A stretch of DNA of 64,000 nt, taken from Capsicum annuum. Its lineage: Eukaryota > Streptophyta > Magnoliopsida > Solanales > Solanaceae. The DNA lies in the NCBI RefSeq assembly GCF_002878395.1, contig NC_061118.1, positions 84,879,526 through 84,943,525 on the forward strand, read 5' to 3'. Shown here one piece after another: positions 9,471 to 21,626 of this stretch; the stretch's first letter is position 1, and each line of letters starts with the position of its first letter. The position numbers and the translations under genes are program-made. The notes under the pieces are model-generated. The model was not told the DNA's origin and did not search any database. It saw only the letters and a list, made by a program, of their open reading frames with translations.

Positions 9471-11640
9471 ATGAGCCTATCAGTCTTTTCCCACTCTTTT
9501 AACATCTAAACTACGTCGTTTAACTTATTTAAAGGCTATATTTTTGGTCGATATTATCCTAAGGCCTCATTACTTAGAAAATAATTGCAGTTAGCTTAAA
9601 CGACAGAGAAAGAGATGATTTTCTTTCCCCAAGGTAGAATTAGTGTTCTTCAACTTTTGTCCCCAATTTTAAATATTTCTTCAAGGTTTTAATATTTTGA
9701 TATATGCTATTTTATCAATTGGTCTCCTTTCACGCACTGAGTCCCAAATTTAACTAGTTTACATGTCTTGAATGCATTCAAATACTGCATTATCTTTAGT
9801 TTTTGGATTATTTCCATCATTGAGCATTTCAGTAATCAGGGTCATTTATCTTTACATAGTACTTAGTATTGAGCATACAGGAGGATGAAGGCTTACCTGA
9901 TAGTTAGTCTGTTACCTTTAGCAGAAATCCTTATGTCCCAGAACTATGGAACTACTTTAGTTTCTAAAGGGTAAACTGTTAGATCATGCTTCATCGCTTA
10001 GTCCTTTTGAACATTAGTTTACTGGATGCACCCTTGAAAAAGTCATGAACACCCTTCCAACTTAGGTTAAAGGTTGGACCTCGATAAGATCAAATTGGAG
10101 TTTATCAGTTATTAGTACCTCTCATACTCTATATCCTGCAATTCTGATTCAAATTCTTGCATAACTTTATATTCAGTTATTCATCTTATCATACAATACA
10201 TGTCTATTACTTCTTTGCATCATTTTACCTTATTACATACATCATGTTCATCCTATAGTATTTATATCCAATCTAACATACTCAGTACATTAAGAGTATT
10301 GATCACATACTTCCATGTGTGCTATATTATCTCATAATATAGGTTTTGATGCTCAACATCTGAATCGCGCTTATTACGATTTCCTACTACAGCAACAATA
10401 ATACTTTCTGAGTCCTCATTCTTCAAGGACTTGTATCAATATTCTATTCTACTTCATTTCAGTTTCAAATAGTTAGAGTAAGTTGGGAGCTTATCGAAAC
10501 AACTGATCCTAGTAGAGGCTTTCAGACAGACTGTAGAGATTTAGTTTAATATTATCATTAGTGATTTCTATTCTGGTTTTACCCTTGATATTTGGTTTTG
10601 ATTTTCAAAATCAGACTGTAGCTTCTACAAAGTGTTATTCAGTTTTATACAATATTCTTAGGGGTTGTTTGATAGAGTGTATAAGATAATACTGAATAGG
10701 GTGTATTAGAAATGCTAGGATTAGTAGTGCTGGGATTAGTAATACTGGGATTACTAATGCTGGGATTATTTGTTATGCAGTGTTTGGTTTGATGTATTGA
10801 AAACAATATGTATTGTTATATTTTAAAACGAATATTATTTGTTTACCAAAAATCCCTTGACATACAATAACTTTGTATATTTACTTTGCAAAGCTTTATT
10901 ATTCTTTTTTTTTTTATAAAATCAGCAATATAACTATAGTAATAACTTATTTTGGAATTTTAAGATTTAATCATTCACTTGTAAAAAAATAATTTTGTTA
11001 TCTTTTTTTTATTTTTTTTATTGTTTGCACTTTGTGGTGTTCTTAAGTTGGAGGAGATATGTGTAACTTTTGAATGAGACAATTGCATCGTTCTTAACAT
11101 AGAATTGTGTTCCGTAAGGAGTTAAATATAAGCAATTTTTTTTTATTTGTGATACATCTACTTACAAAATTAAAGCTATATCCAATCATGCAATTTGTTT
11201 CGGGCTTAGACAAATAAGTATTTTCTAAGTTAATGAAGTAGTCTTTTTAATGATTAAAATTATTTAGAGGAATATTATCATCATGAAAATTGAAAAGAAA
11301 TAACTCATATTGAAAAAAGTAAAACAAATTTTAAAAACATTTAAAAGAATTTAAGGGTATTTTTGTCTTTATTAATATTTATCCGTGGATTGTAATCCAT
11401 GAATCACTAATCCAACCAAATTGGGTGTATTAGTTATACACCCTATAATACCATGTAGTATGTATAACTAATCCATGTATTAGTTATATATTGTTCCTTA
11501 TTTGCTACCAAACATTGTATTAATTTATCCCACATTTTAATAATGGATTAGAAAAATAGTCCCTCTTACCAAACCACTCCTTAGTGTCATGTTAGGCTAT
11601 GGGTTTACTTGGGGTCACTTGCGACTCTAATCATCATGTT
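9471..11640 (+). repeat. Fragment of a second plus-strand gypsy-type LTR, interrupted by a MITE
   Basis: The stretches 9471-10660 and 11581-11640 have no coding signal. They have the texture of a Solanaceae gypsy LTR: a GCACGTT-like T-rich centre, the GGTTTTGATGCTCAACATC block near 10345, an AGAGGCTTTCAGACAGACTGTAGA block near 10513 (positions only approximate) and the TTAGTGTCATGTTAGGC end after 11581. The MITE at 10661-11580 splits it. The left boundary and family are uncertain. Confidence 0.45.
10661..11580. mobile_element. PIF/Harbinger-type (Tourist-like) MITE, 920 bp
   Basis: The left end GGGGTTGTTTGATAGAG and the reverse complement of the right end, GGAGTGGTTTGGTAAGAG, form imperfect terminal inverted repeats. 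The trinucleotide TTA flanks both ends (10658-10660 and 11581-11583), the target duplication typical of PIF/Harbinger elements. Inside are AT-rich sequence, a short GGATTAGTAATACT-type tandem array (about 10702-10768) and a mirrored array near the right end (11380-11540), so the subterminal regions are also partly inverted. There is no transposase, so it is non-autonomous. Confidence 0.85.
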
Positions 11641-12625
11641 ACGACTACCGGTAGTTTGAGATAATGACACAAGTTTAGGTTGGTCAATATTTCTCCCATT
11701 ATTTTGGGAGAGTGAGGTGTTAGACCAATGTTTTTGTCCACCCCATTGCCTATTAATATTTCTCCCACTATGATGATGCAGTGGTATGTTAATACACAAT
11801 TGAATAATTCATTCTTGAGATACATAATTAGTTATTCCATTACATAATTCTTTTAAAACGAGTTTAGTTTTAGATAAAATGTTTATTAATTACTCCTCTT
11901 CCATAAAATTAGAATTTGTTATGATAAGTCTACTTTTTCTATAGGGTGATAAAACAAACTTTAATTCATTCCTTTTGGATATTCAATAAAAATTTATACT
12001 TGTGTCCTAGATTCCAACTTATCAGTATTCATTTTAGAACGTGTGCCAGGGAATCCTAAACCTGAATATGGTTTTGATTAGGCTTTCGCCCAGACAATAA
12101 ATGTACTAATTTGGAAACAACCAAATTCAAAACATAGTGTTGCATTTCTAATGCATATCCTCAAAATGAATAAGATAAATCTAAATAACCTAACACTGGC
12201 ATTATCATGTCCAAAAGAGGTACTGTTTCTTTCTAGCACACCTTTATTGTGGTGTTCCTAAAGTAGAAAATTAAGATGTAATCCATAATCTAATATGTAT
12301 TTGATGAATTTCACAAAAAGTATTCACCACGACAATAATATCTTATTAATTTAATATGTTTATCATGCAGTTTCTCCATTTCCTCATTAAATTTGTTTGA
12401 ATTTCCTAAAGCATTAAACGTACGATGTAATAGATAGACATATTTTTATTTTGAGTAAGGTAAAAAATTACTCAAAATAATCTTTTCCTTATATGTTCAT
12501 TATCCCACAGAGATTAGAGTCAATTTAATTCCTACTTATCACTAGCTATATTTTCTTTGTCAAGAAAATGTCTCCTAGTCATTTCCCCTCTAAAATAGGA
12601 TTCACATGTTGGTTTTTCCACCACT
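11640..12625 (-). pseudogene. Ty1/copia gag-pre-integrase and integrase fragment
   Basis: Read on the minus strand from 12600 down: EGKMTRRHFLDKENIASD (pre-integrase linker, near 12540-12600), a CRGEY remnant of DRGGEY near 12320, EFIKYILDYG near 12270-12300, GTPQ near 12250, an ERN(R)T-like block near 12230, and KLESRTQV, IEYPKGM near 11940-12030. This is the order of copia integrase from its N-terminus through the core to the C-terminal GKLE...F-x-GYP block. Stops and frameshifts throughout; no RT, RNase H or LTR is attached. Confidence 0.7.
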
Positions 12626-12626
12626 T

Positions 12627-15600
12627 TTTCTAGACCTATTTTCTAAGATCATAATGATACCTGTATTAGCTCACCAGTATGTAAGTCAAAAAATAGCTCA
12701 AAATGACACTAATAGAAAAAATGGAAGAAGGGAGACATAAGAGCAACAACAACAATAATAGCAACAAATAAAAATATATACATATAAGGATGCCATACAG
12801 GATAGGAGAGAGGAAAAAATAAATCAATATGTATCACTCTAAATCTTTGTATGGTTAGGAAAATAGCCAATATACCAAAAAGAGTGCTAGACATTGCGAA
12901 AATATAAGAAGTAGTCTCAGGATATACAAAATAAGACTACCACAAAAGCAGAAGGAGAAGGATCAACTCTGGACTCTTAAAGCTCACCAAAATCTCAGTT
13001 CAACAAGACAAATCGAGGTTTTCATCAAAGATGATGAATCTAATGAGGACTTTACTAGGGAAGAAGATACGCAGTATAGTATGAGTACCAAATCATGGGG
13101 TACTTCATATAAATCATAGGCATACTAGGCTCAATTACAACAATATTATAAATAAAGTGTAAATATATATACTAAAGATAATAAGTGAGGGTCAAAAATG
13201 GAGATAATGGGATACGCTAAGCAAATGTGGTAAATCAAATATAAGTAACTGAAAAGCAGAAATAAATGCCTAGCTATAACCTAATTGGACCCCCATAAGC
13301 CCAAAAAGCACAAATAAGGAGAAAATGAACCTAATCGAGCCTCCATAAGCACGGTGGATACAAACGATAAGTAATATAAATTTAAGGAAATGATATGATA
13401 GTAGTAAACATAAGATGATCCAGGATGAGCGATATCTATTTCATATAATCCTCCCCCAATCATAACCATAAATATTATTGTTCTTGATCATATTTGCAAT
13501 CCAATATAAAAAAGAATAATGATAGTAGATGCTGGACTTAAATCAAAACTAACGGATAGTAAAATTTTAACAAATGCCAGACTCAAACCAAAACTATAAG
13601 TGGTAAACAGTATCCTAGGTACAAGTCTCAAACCATAACAATCAATAATAAATAGTAGGTGTCATACTCGAATAAAAACAAATAAATGGAACTAGAGTTC
13701 TAACTCATTTCAAGTCTATCTAGCTCTCTTTCCCCATTTTAGAAGGCCAATTTTTTTAAACCAGTGCAAAATTCCGTTAATTAAGTCGAAAACACGATTT
13801 AAGGGTAAAATGCCAACTTTCCAAATGTACCAAAGCTAACAAGTACACTATAGGAATTAAGGAAACCCAATCCTAAGTAACTATCTAACAAAATAGTTTG
13901 ATAATTATTTCTGTAAAAAGGGATTCTATCCTATAACAGCCTACCATAAAAGGTTGACATTGCCTACTATAAGTCTGGAAAACTCAACCTAAGTCAAGCA
14001 TCTATCAAAACCTAGACTAAGGCTTTTAAATTTAGTATGAAGGCGCTAAGTAAGCTAAATCAAGCTCTAATAGATAAGAAACTACCAACTTTAGGAAAAA
14101 ATGACCAAAATCATCCCTACGGCCCCTTAACCACCTAAAATAAGCAAAAAATTAGTAAACAATTATTAGAACCATAAGAATCTACCCACATTAAAAAAAT
14201 TACCACACTAATACCCTAACATATCAAATTTTAAAATAAGGATAAGCCTAGCCTATGTGGATGTTGCCAAAAGCATGCAACACGCTCTATAACAAAGCTT
14301 TACCCTTATGAGAAGTCTCCGACCACTACAATAATTTGAAAATAATATTGTAGGTGTCAAGAATATATCAACTACACTTATATTGAAAATTTACACTCTT
14401 GGACATAAATCAAGCTAAATATTAAATACTAGAGCCCACAAGTGAAATAGAGAATTGAGTTTGTCTCTATGTCCGTCCTAACTTAAAGATCACTTTCCCA
14501 AAATTGAAGTCAAAAACAGCCCCAAAATTGTCACAATTACAGATTAAAATCAAGAACTATTAACTCAAGATTAAATTTGGAACCTAAGGTGAAATGATCG
14601 CATAATGTTCACTTTAACATTGGCCAGCTAATCCCCACCTCAAATTATGCTTACCGACAAAATTTTTGATCTCCCAATATAAAATATGGTTCTAACAATT
14701 AGAAAAATCATGGCTGAAAATTAAGTAAGGGTTATTTATATAAAAAACCAACCATAGCCGTTTAAGTAGCTAAATAACCGCTTAGGTTGAAAAAGAGCGC
14801 TTAAGCACCATCCTCTAAACTAGCCAATTGTAGCTTATAAGGTTCTTAGCTGATAAAGTGGCTACTTGTTAAGCGATCTATAAGGTGCTTAAGTATCTGC
14901 GCCAAAAACATGGCACAATTAATTGTTGGGTAAGTCTAAGAAGACTCTGATCGAGTGCTTAGGATAACCTCATAAATCGTGCATGCAAAAAAACTACGCT
15001 ACCATCCCAAATTTAGTATTTCAAACTCAATAGAACAATCAAGATTTTCATTTTAGGTCATTTTAACAAAATATTGGTCCTATATAGAAGTTTTAATTTT
15101 ATCCAAATTCCAATAACTAGCCTAAAATGAACCAAGAAGCCTCTATACCCAAACCATGGGTCCTTCGAGCCTAAAATTGACATTTGGAGCTAACAAAATT
15201 ATTTGAATTGCAATCTGAGGCTATTTACAAAAAGTTTTCTCCGAAGACCATTTTTTCACTTCTAGAGCTCCAATACGAGAAAATGACTCTAAAACCAAAA
15301 GTAATGTCAAATTGTAAAACTGTCAATCCCAACAAGTCATAAATAACAAATGGAAGCTATAAGATGGCTCTAAATATAGAAAAATCATGAAATTGAAGAA
15401 AATGACCTAGAGGTCATTATAATTATGCTTGCCCACACAATTTTGGAGCTCCCAATATCAAACATAGTGTTATAAAAATCAAGGATAAAAATAAAATAAC
15501 AGCTATTTCTTTAAACCAGCAGCAGTAGGCGCTTACGCTTATACGACTAAATGACTACTTAAGTGGAAAAATGGAGCTCATGCAACCCCCTCCAAGATAG

Positions 15601-16246
15601 CCAGTTTTAGTTTAAGATGTGCTTAGTTACTAAAGTGGCTACTGGATAAGCGGCTACCATATAAAAGGTTACCGCATAAGTGGATACTTCTTAGGAAGTC
15701 TTTAAGTTTCTTAAGCATATGCACTAGCAACTTGGCACAACACATTTTGGCCAACTCCAAAAGGACTCTAATTGAGTGATTAGGATTCTTTTAAAACCCA
15801 TGTATGCAAAAAAACTATGCTACCTGCCCAACATATGTGTTGAAAACTCAATAAAACTACCAAAATTTTCATCTGATATCATTTTGACAAAATATAGGAC
15901 CCATACCCTAGGTTTCTATTTAACCAAATTCTAATCGATATCCTAAAATGATCCAAGAATCCTCGGTACCAAAACAATACATCCTTTTAGCCTAAAATTG
16001 AGATTTTAGAGCTAACAAAATTGTTAAAAGTGTATTCCGAGGCTATTTACTTAATGTTTTGGTCTGAGACCATTTTCATAACTCTTAAAGCTCCAATTTT
16101 GGTAAATGAATATAGAAATCAAAAGAACTATGTGGTAGCCAAACTATCAGTCCCATTATGTTATAACTAACTTGATGTAGCTATAGGAAGTATATCAATG
16201 CACAAAAAACATTTAAAAAAAGAAAATGATCTAGAGAGTCATTAAA
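12627..16246 (-). repeat. 3' LTR of gypsy element C, about 3.6 kb
   Basis: The low-coordinate end (about 12627-12700) matches the ends of the other C/G-family LTRs at 24136, 33356 and 62834 (TGTCATGACC-type start, then GTAAGYCAAA). 13000-14190 aligns with 34550-35765. The high end near 16246 reads ATGATCTAGAGAGTCATTA, the complement of the usual TGTAATGACC-type LTR start, and lies next to the chromodomain. Length is increased by an internal duplication (14640-16246). Open frames such as 12709-12894 and 13281-13469 have no recognisable product. Confidence 0.7.
14640..16246. repeat. Two-copy direct repeat of about 800 bp inside the LTR of element C
   Basis: 14640-15420 and 15421-16246 line up in the same order: ATTATGCTTRCC near 14644 and 15424, a TTAAGYGGCTAC-rich block near 14740-14900 and 15520-15700, TGCATGCAAAAAAACTACGCTACC near 14980 and 15805, and AAAATGAYCTAGAG at 15400 and 16223. 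The copies are clearly diverged. The related LTR of element G (55267-57778) has only one such unit. Confidence 0.75.
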
Positions 16247-17640
16247 ACATCTAATATCAAAAGGACTTTGTTTGTTATGAAATACCTGAAGGCTCGAATA
16301 AGTAATGATACTAAGTCTATATATTGATCTTTTTCTCCCAAGAAGCCTCCTAGACTGAAAGGTATCTCTACTCTCTCGGTGGAATGCAATAATCTAACAT
16401 CTCTAACTAGTGTAGAGACTGGCTTCTCTGTAAAAGTCAACCTATCATCAAAATAAATTGAGGTCTATTGGATAACATAAGACTCTTTCAAAATATATAA
16501 CCAAAGCATCGACACATGAAAGTTAAGGTACAGAGTTGTAAAGGCTAGAGGCAAGTCTAACTCATAAGCTACATCTCATACTCTCTAAAGGATCTTAAAT
16601 GGTTTGATATACCTAGGGTTGTCCTTGCACCCCTTATTGAACCTCATCACACCTTTCATGGGCGATACATTGAGAAAAACCTGATCGCTAACTCAAAATA
16701 TCAAAGAACAAATCCTACGGTTAACATAACACTTTTTCCTGATCTGAGCTGCCTAAAGCCTATCTTAAATAGCCCAAATTATATCAAATGACTCTTGAAG
16801 TAAGAGGTGCCTCATTAACTAGCCTCTGAAGTCTCAAATTGACTAATTAAAAATCAATAACATGGACTATGTAATGCCTTAAATAGATCCATCTAAATAC
16901 TCAAATAGTAGCTATTATTATAGGTATGTTCTTCTAAAGATAGAAATTACTCCAACTGACCTTCAAATTCTATGACACAAGATTGGACCATATCATTAAA
17001 ACCTAAATATCTTCTCCAACGATTTGTTAGTTTGGGATAAAAAGCACTGCTAATGTTTACCAGGGTACCCAAATCCTCCTATAATGCCATTCGAAAGCTA
17101 GAGTTGTATTGGGAATATCTCTATGAAACAATAGACATAGTCTTACAAGGAAGATAAACCATCACTCAAAAAATATTTAAGCCAACCTATTACACCTATA
17201 TAAAGACTAGATAGGTAATAAATTAGTAGACTTGGTTAGCTGATCTATAGTGGCCCAAATTCTATTAAAACTATGAGATGTATAAGAAAAATCCACCTAT
17301 GAAGTTCATAGTCATCCATTCCCACTTGTAGTCGCAAATGGGTAGCCTCTAAAGCAACCACCTATTCTCAAATAATCGGCTTTCACAACACAAAAATCAA
17401 GCAACAAATTCCAGTATATCTCTCCTCATACCTATCCATTAGTAATTCTATATCAGGTATCTATATATGTTATCCTAGGGTGATTAGTTTATCTAGTTCT
17501 TAGAACCTCCTGTCATAACAACTAAATCAAACCTCCTACACTAAAAACTCTAATGTGATTGTTAAATATCAAAATACTCGTAAAGTCTAAGGTAGCCATC
17601 CAAGATTCACCCCTCCATACTTAATCTTAAATTGCATACA
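16247..17640 (-). pseudogene. Integrase and chromodomain of element C, decayed
   Basis: Minus strand. Near the LTR, 16231-16440 contains DRLTFTEKPVSTLVRDVR followed, after a frameshift, by EASWERK and HLFEPSGIS, a chromodomain end. Upstream at about 16560-16720 is the GPY/F module (DQVFLNVSPMKGVMRF, PRYIKPFKIL). 17200-17400 carries core remnants (WEWMTMNFIGGF, then the expected DRLTKS region as ANQVY-like sequence). All are broken by stops. The role in the intact family is integration of the cDNA. Confidence 0.75.
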
Positions 17641-19013
17641 ATCAACCATCCTTAAATTGTTGACCTTAATCCAAAAATATAGACTTGGCCTCCATTCTAG
17701 AAAAATTCCACCTAGGGTCTGAAATATTAAGATGAATTTATCTATTGGCTCAGGAAAACATGTTTGAGGCCAAAGGTTTCTCTAAATATTAATGGAAGTT
17801 CAAGTTCCCCATACTGATCCTTTCCAACTCAAGGGATTTTCTACCATATTCTTCTTACCTAGAAAGGACAAAATGGAGAGACCATAGACCTTTAGAAACT
17901 CAATCCATATATGCTACCTTGTATTAAGGTCCTTAAGAGTTAGAATGTATTGAATATAGTAGTTACTAAATATCTCACAGTGAACACCATATATGTAATG
18001 ACTCAAAATCTTAAGCACAAAAACTACCACTGTTAACTCCAAGTCATGAGTGGGGTAGTTGCGCTTGTGCACCTTCAATTGTATCAATTTATATACAATA
18101 ACTCAATCCTATTGCATTGGAAAATAATCCAAAAAAACACCCAAAGCATCATAATACACTGTAAATTTTTTCCCCTTAATTGGATGAGTTAAAATAAGAG
18201 TTGAAGTGAGCATGTCCTTAAGCTCCAGAAAACTCATATCACATTTATAAGACAACTAAAATGGAACCTCCTAAACAGTCAGTCTAGTCATAATTGTTGC
18301 AGTAGAGGTGATTCTCTTGACTAGCCATCTGTAGTAGTTAGTTCACACAATATAGCTAAAGTTCTTAATTTGAGATATAGTCCTATCATACTCACAAATG
18401 GCTTCAATATTTTTGTGGTATAACATAATCCCATCGTTGGGTATGAAGTTCCCTAAGAATGGTATAGAATTAACGAAAAACTATCACATTAAGAATTTGG
18501 CATGGATATAATGATCTTTCAAAGTATGAAACACTAATCTTAAATGTTGCTCATGCTCCTCCCTACTCCCAGAGTATAAAGGAATGTAATTGATGAACAA
18601 ACCATGATATAATCTTAATGGTACCTGAATACTCGGTACATTATGTCCATACACATTATAGGGGCATTGGTCAATCCAAAATATATCACCAGGAACTTCA
18701 AATAGTTATAGCAAATCATAAAGGATATCTTAACAATGTCCTCTACTCAAATCCTTATGTTATGCTAGCCTAATTATAGGTTATTCTTAGAAATCCCCGT
18801 TTCACCCTAAAGCTTAAAAAATCGATCATAGATACAAGGCACAGGATACTTATTATTCAGTTTTACCTTGTTTAATCATATATAATTAATACGAATATAT
18901 ATAGAACCATCCTTATTCTTTACAAAAAAAATGGAAATACCTAAAGTGAGACACTCGTTCTAATAAACCCCTTACTTAAAAGATACTAAAGATGCATATT
19001 TTGCTGATTTATG
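17640..19013 (-). pseudogene. Reverse transcriptase and RNase H of element C, catalytic pair lost
   Basis: On the minus strand: GFIRTSVSL near 18960-18985, FVKNKDGSI near 18905-18930, INYI then LNK (for IDYRQLNK) near 18870-18900, [12 protein letters not shown] near 18660-18700, and FINYIPLYS near 18570-18600 where FIDDILVYS is expected. Both catalytic Asp codons are changed (Asn-Tyr, 18586-18591). EEHEQHLRLVFHTL follows. RNase H remnants lie at about 17900-18250. Numerous stops and frameshifts are present. Confidence 0.85.
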
Positions 19014-19066
19014 TAACACCCCACATAGTCGGCCTAAAATTTAAATCATTATTCCTATGCATATAG

Positions 19067-19292
19067 TGTAACCCCCAACTTAGAATAAGGAGTCCCACAT
19101 CGACTAAACACAGGAGAGATGCTGGGAATATAAGTAAGCAAGCCTTACTCCCTAGTGATGTTTTTTAAAGTCGTGCGGACCTGGGACCAAAGAGGATAAT
19201 ATCACTAGTGGTTTGGGCCATTACAGGGGTTTCTCGAGCCTTGATGGTTTAGGAAGCCCTTCACGGAAAGGTTCTCAGCTCAGTTCATGACA
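19067..19292 (+). repeat. 5' LTR of the TRIM
   Basis: Begins TGTAACCCCC and ends TTCATGACA. It contains the GGAATATAAGTAAGCAAG block, which includes a TATAA sequence near 19129 that may serve as the promoter; this is an inference. Confidence 0.85.
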
Positions 19293-19296
19293 AGAA

Positions 19297-19310
19297 TGGT
19301 ATCAGAGCCA
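19297..19310 (+). other. Primer binding site (tRNA-iMet) of the TRIM
   Basis: TGGTATCAGAGCCA lies four bases after the 5' LTR and is an exact match to the common plant initiator-tRNA primer site. It fixes the element's orientation as plus. Confidence 0.92.
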
Positions 19311-19459
19311 CTTCTGTCAGCCCTGTTGATGTGCACCAGTGTTTAAACTGTGTGTAGGCAAATCCCAATAAGGTAGGGCAAACCTCAGTCGTAAGTCTAG
19401 GTAAATCCTATTCGATGGGGCAAACCTCAGCAAAGATGTTGAGCCCATTAGGGGGTGTA

Positions 19460-19686
19460 TGTGACACCCCTACTAAGGATAAGGAGTCCCACATTGGCAA
19501 AACATATGAGGGATGTTGGGTATATAAGTAAGCAAGCCTTACTCCCTAGTGATGTGTTTTAAAGTAGTGTGGGCCTAGGTCCAAAGCAGATAATATCACT
19601 AGTGGGTTGAGCCGTTATAGGGGTTTATCGGGCCCTGATAGTTTGGGATGCCCATAGTGGCTAGGGGTTCATCTCGGGTCGTGACA
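19460..19686 (+). repeat. 3' LTR of the TRIM
   Basis: Begins TGTGACACCCC and ends GGTCGTGACA; aligns end to end with 19067-19292 with visible substitutions and few length changes. No matching five-base target duplication was found outside the two LTRs. Confidence 0.85.
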
Positions 19687-19904
19687 CTTTATCTCGACAA
19701 GATATATATGGTATTTTACAATAGAAATAGGTTTAGTTCCTGGCTTATAAAATATAGCAAAGTCTATATTACACTAAGGCGAAAGGTAAAGTATGTAAGT
19801 AGGAAAAATATTAGGGAACTTATGGACTGTATGAATAGATTCATTTGAACGACAATCAAGAACTCTATCATGGAAATATGTAAAATAATACATACAACTA
19901 ATCG

Positions 19905-20335
19905 ATAAATGTCTCCTAACTCAAATATAAGATATAATTCCATTCAGTGCTTGGGTATAAGCATCCTGCCACACAATTAGGTGTATGGAAGCAATGAATA
20001 TGGTAATAGTCTTGGCAAAACAATCTATGACCACATAATAGGGGTATAAAGTCCATGTCCAGAATCACATTGAAATCAACCTTTTCATGTACAATAAGGT
20101 CAACCAGAGTGTTATACTCGTAAATGGTCACTATACATGATTATACATACAATCCACTACTAATAAAACACCTACGAGTGTATCTACAAACATAACAAAT
20201 AATGGCTCACAAGACAACCCCAACTGAGATTTATAATAGGTGGAAGCATAAAAGTTAGTGGAGCATGGATCAAATAATGTAGAAGCTATCGAATAGAACA
20301 CATTAAATAATATATATAATAATAATAGTTGAAAC
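19905..20335 (-). pseudogene. Aspartic protease region of element C, decayed
   Basis: The minus-strand frame 20131-19916 carries TIYEYNTLVDLIVHEKVDFN then VILDMDFIPLLCGHRLFCQD. This matches the chromovirus protease C-terminal segment (DLIVLDMVDFDVILGMDWL, then YHAVLDCHAKT), including the D-F-x-V-I-L-x-M-D signature. The active-site DSGA region should be just upstream (20200-20330) but is not clear. Confidence 0.7.
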
Positions 20336-21621
20336 CTTATCCTTCAGCTATTGGGAAAATCATATAGACAAACTTCACTTTTTTAGATTGGGTACCTACT
20401 CGACAACCAACCCTACCTTCCTAAGAACATGTATGAGAACTTTAGGGACAACCCTTGCAACCTTGTGAAACTCCCTAAACTAGAGGTAGACGAAAATTTA
20501 TAGGTAGAATAATCTATGTAGAAGGCTTAATCATCCCATATCAAGGACTCCCCTTGGTAAAATATCCCACAATACTAAAACAAAATCATGCTTCGGGCTT
20601 TATAAACTAACAACAAAATCCAAATAATCCAACATGGATGCTTAGCCTTAATACCCTAAATAAATACGCCTTGTGACTAACCAATGCTCGGACCATCAAC
20701 ATTATAATAACTCGATTAACCCCATCAAATATTTATATGGCAGCATAAGTGGGCCTATTAGACTAACCATACTATTGAAATTACTTTTATTGAGGATACC
20801 AATTCTGATAACCTTTACCCCTGATATGTCCACCACTATGACTCCCACTATACCTATGCTAATGATAAGGTCTCCTATCACTGCCCCCACTAGTCTCTCA
20901 ATCCAAATCATCTATAGAATAAGAATAATAGAAATATCTACAAAGAATCTCCCTAAAACTTGTAGACTCTGGGAATTCATATGGAGCGGAAGTTCAATAC
21001 TCTATAAAAGCATTGTACTCTATCATTCTCCATGGGTACAATCATGGTGGCATGACTGGGTAGCTTGTGAAATATTACATCACACTATACCACTATGATA
21101 AAACCAAAAAATAACCTTGTAAGCCAATCTCTTAGATGTTCGCACAAACTGAGAGGCATGTACTTCTCCATGAAAGCCTCAGAGAATAAAACCTATGTCA
21201 TAAGAGGATATCCAACTTGTCTAGAATTGCAATATTCTCTACATGACTTCCTTGCTTCCTTATCAAATTAAAATGTTGTGTAATCTACACCATGTAACAC
21301 AACCAAGCACTAATTATGTAGTACCTTGGCGATCCTATGAACCTCAGTAAAGCCTATCAATAAAATCAGCTCATCATCTTTTGCAGCTCAAAAGTCATCA
21401 ATGGTTAGGCTGTTGCTAGATGTGAATGCACTAGTACTGGTGGAACCTCTACTTTAGGAGTCATAGCTATAAGTTGCAACCTATACAAACTCCACACTGG
21501 GTGGATGTTTTTGCCTCGTCCATTAGCTGGACAATAACCATACAAAATAATTAACCTAAGGCATCTAGAAGTATAGATTCATATGTAAATTAGGGTGGAG
21601 CCTACTGCCTCCTAGCCCACT
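20336..21621 (-). pseudogene. gag of element C, decayed (internal and C-terminal part)
   Basis: This stretch lies between the protease and the inserted solo LTR on the minus strand, where gag is expected. A low-complexity Tyr/Ser/Gly-rich zone at about 20700-20900 (seen in one frame as repeated GxVIxxxISGxK) fits the region around the zinc knuckle of this family. Capsid motifs are too decayed to name individually. Long open frames on the plus strand here (20673-21098) are shadows with no recognisable product. Confidence 0.5.
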
Positions 21622-21626
21622 AGTTT

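Larger units (their letters stand above)
19067..19686 (+). mobile_element. TRIM (terminal-repeat retrotransposon in miniature), 620 bp
   Basis: Two direct repeats of about 226 bp (19067-19292 and 19460-19686) share GGAGTCCCACAT, TATAAGTAAGCAAGCC, TTACTCCCTAGTGATG, GATAATATCACTAGTGG and a TGACA end. A perfect tRNA-iMet primer binding site follows the first repeat, and a TTAGGGGGTG purine tract precedes the second. The interior is only about 167 bp with no coding capacity. No 5S-like sequence is seen in the LTR, so it does not look like Cassandra. It would need proteins supplied by another LTR retrotransposon. Confidence 0.88.
19014..19904. repeat. Unassigned LTR-like fragment around the TRIM
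   Basis: 19014-19066 starts with TGTAACACCCCAC, a typical plant LTR start. It and 19687-19904 do not match the RT-to-protease linker expected here in element C. The simplest reading is a small solo LTR or LTR fragment that inserted in element C and was later split by the TRIM. I could not find its other terminus or a target duplication. The short open frame at 19648-19848 shows no known product. Confidence 0.35.

Noticed and set aside
19067..19292. Cassandra-type 5S rRNA sequence in the TRIM LTR
   Set aside because: The GGAGTCCCACAT block recalls other TRIMs, but no 5S A-box/C-box order was found in the LTR.
20673..21098. 141-codon plus-strand open frame
   Set aside because: It lies antisense to the decayed gag of element C, is low-complexity (Ile/Thr/Pro), and resembles no protein family.
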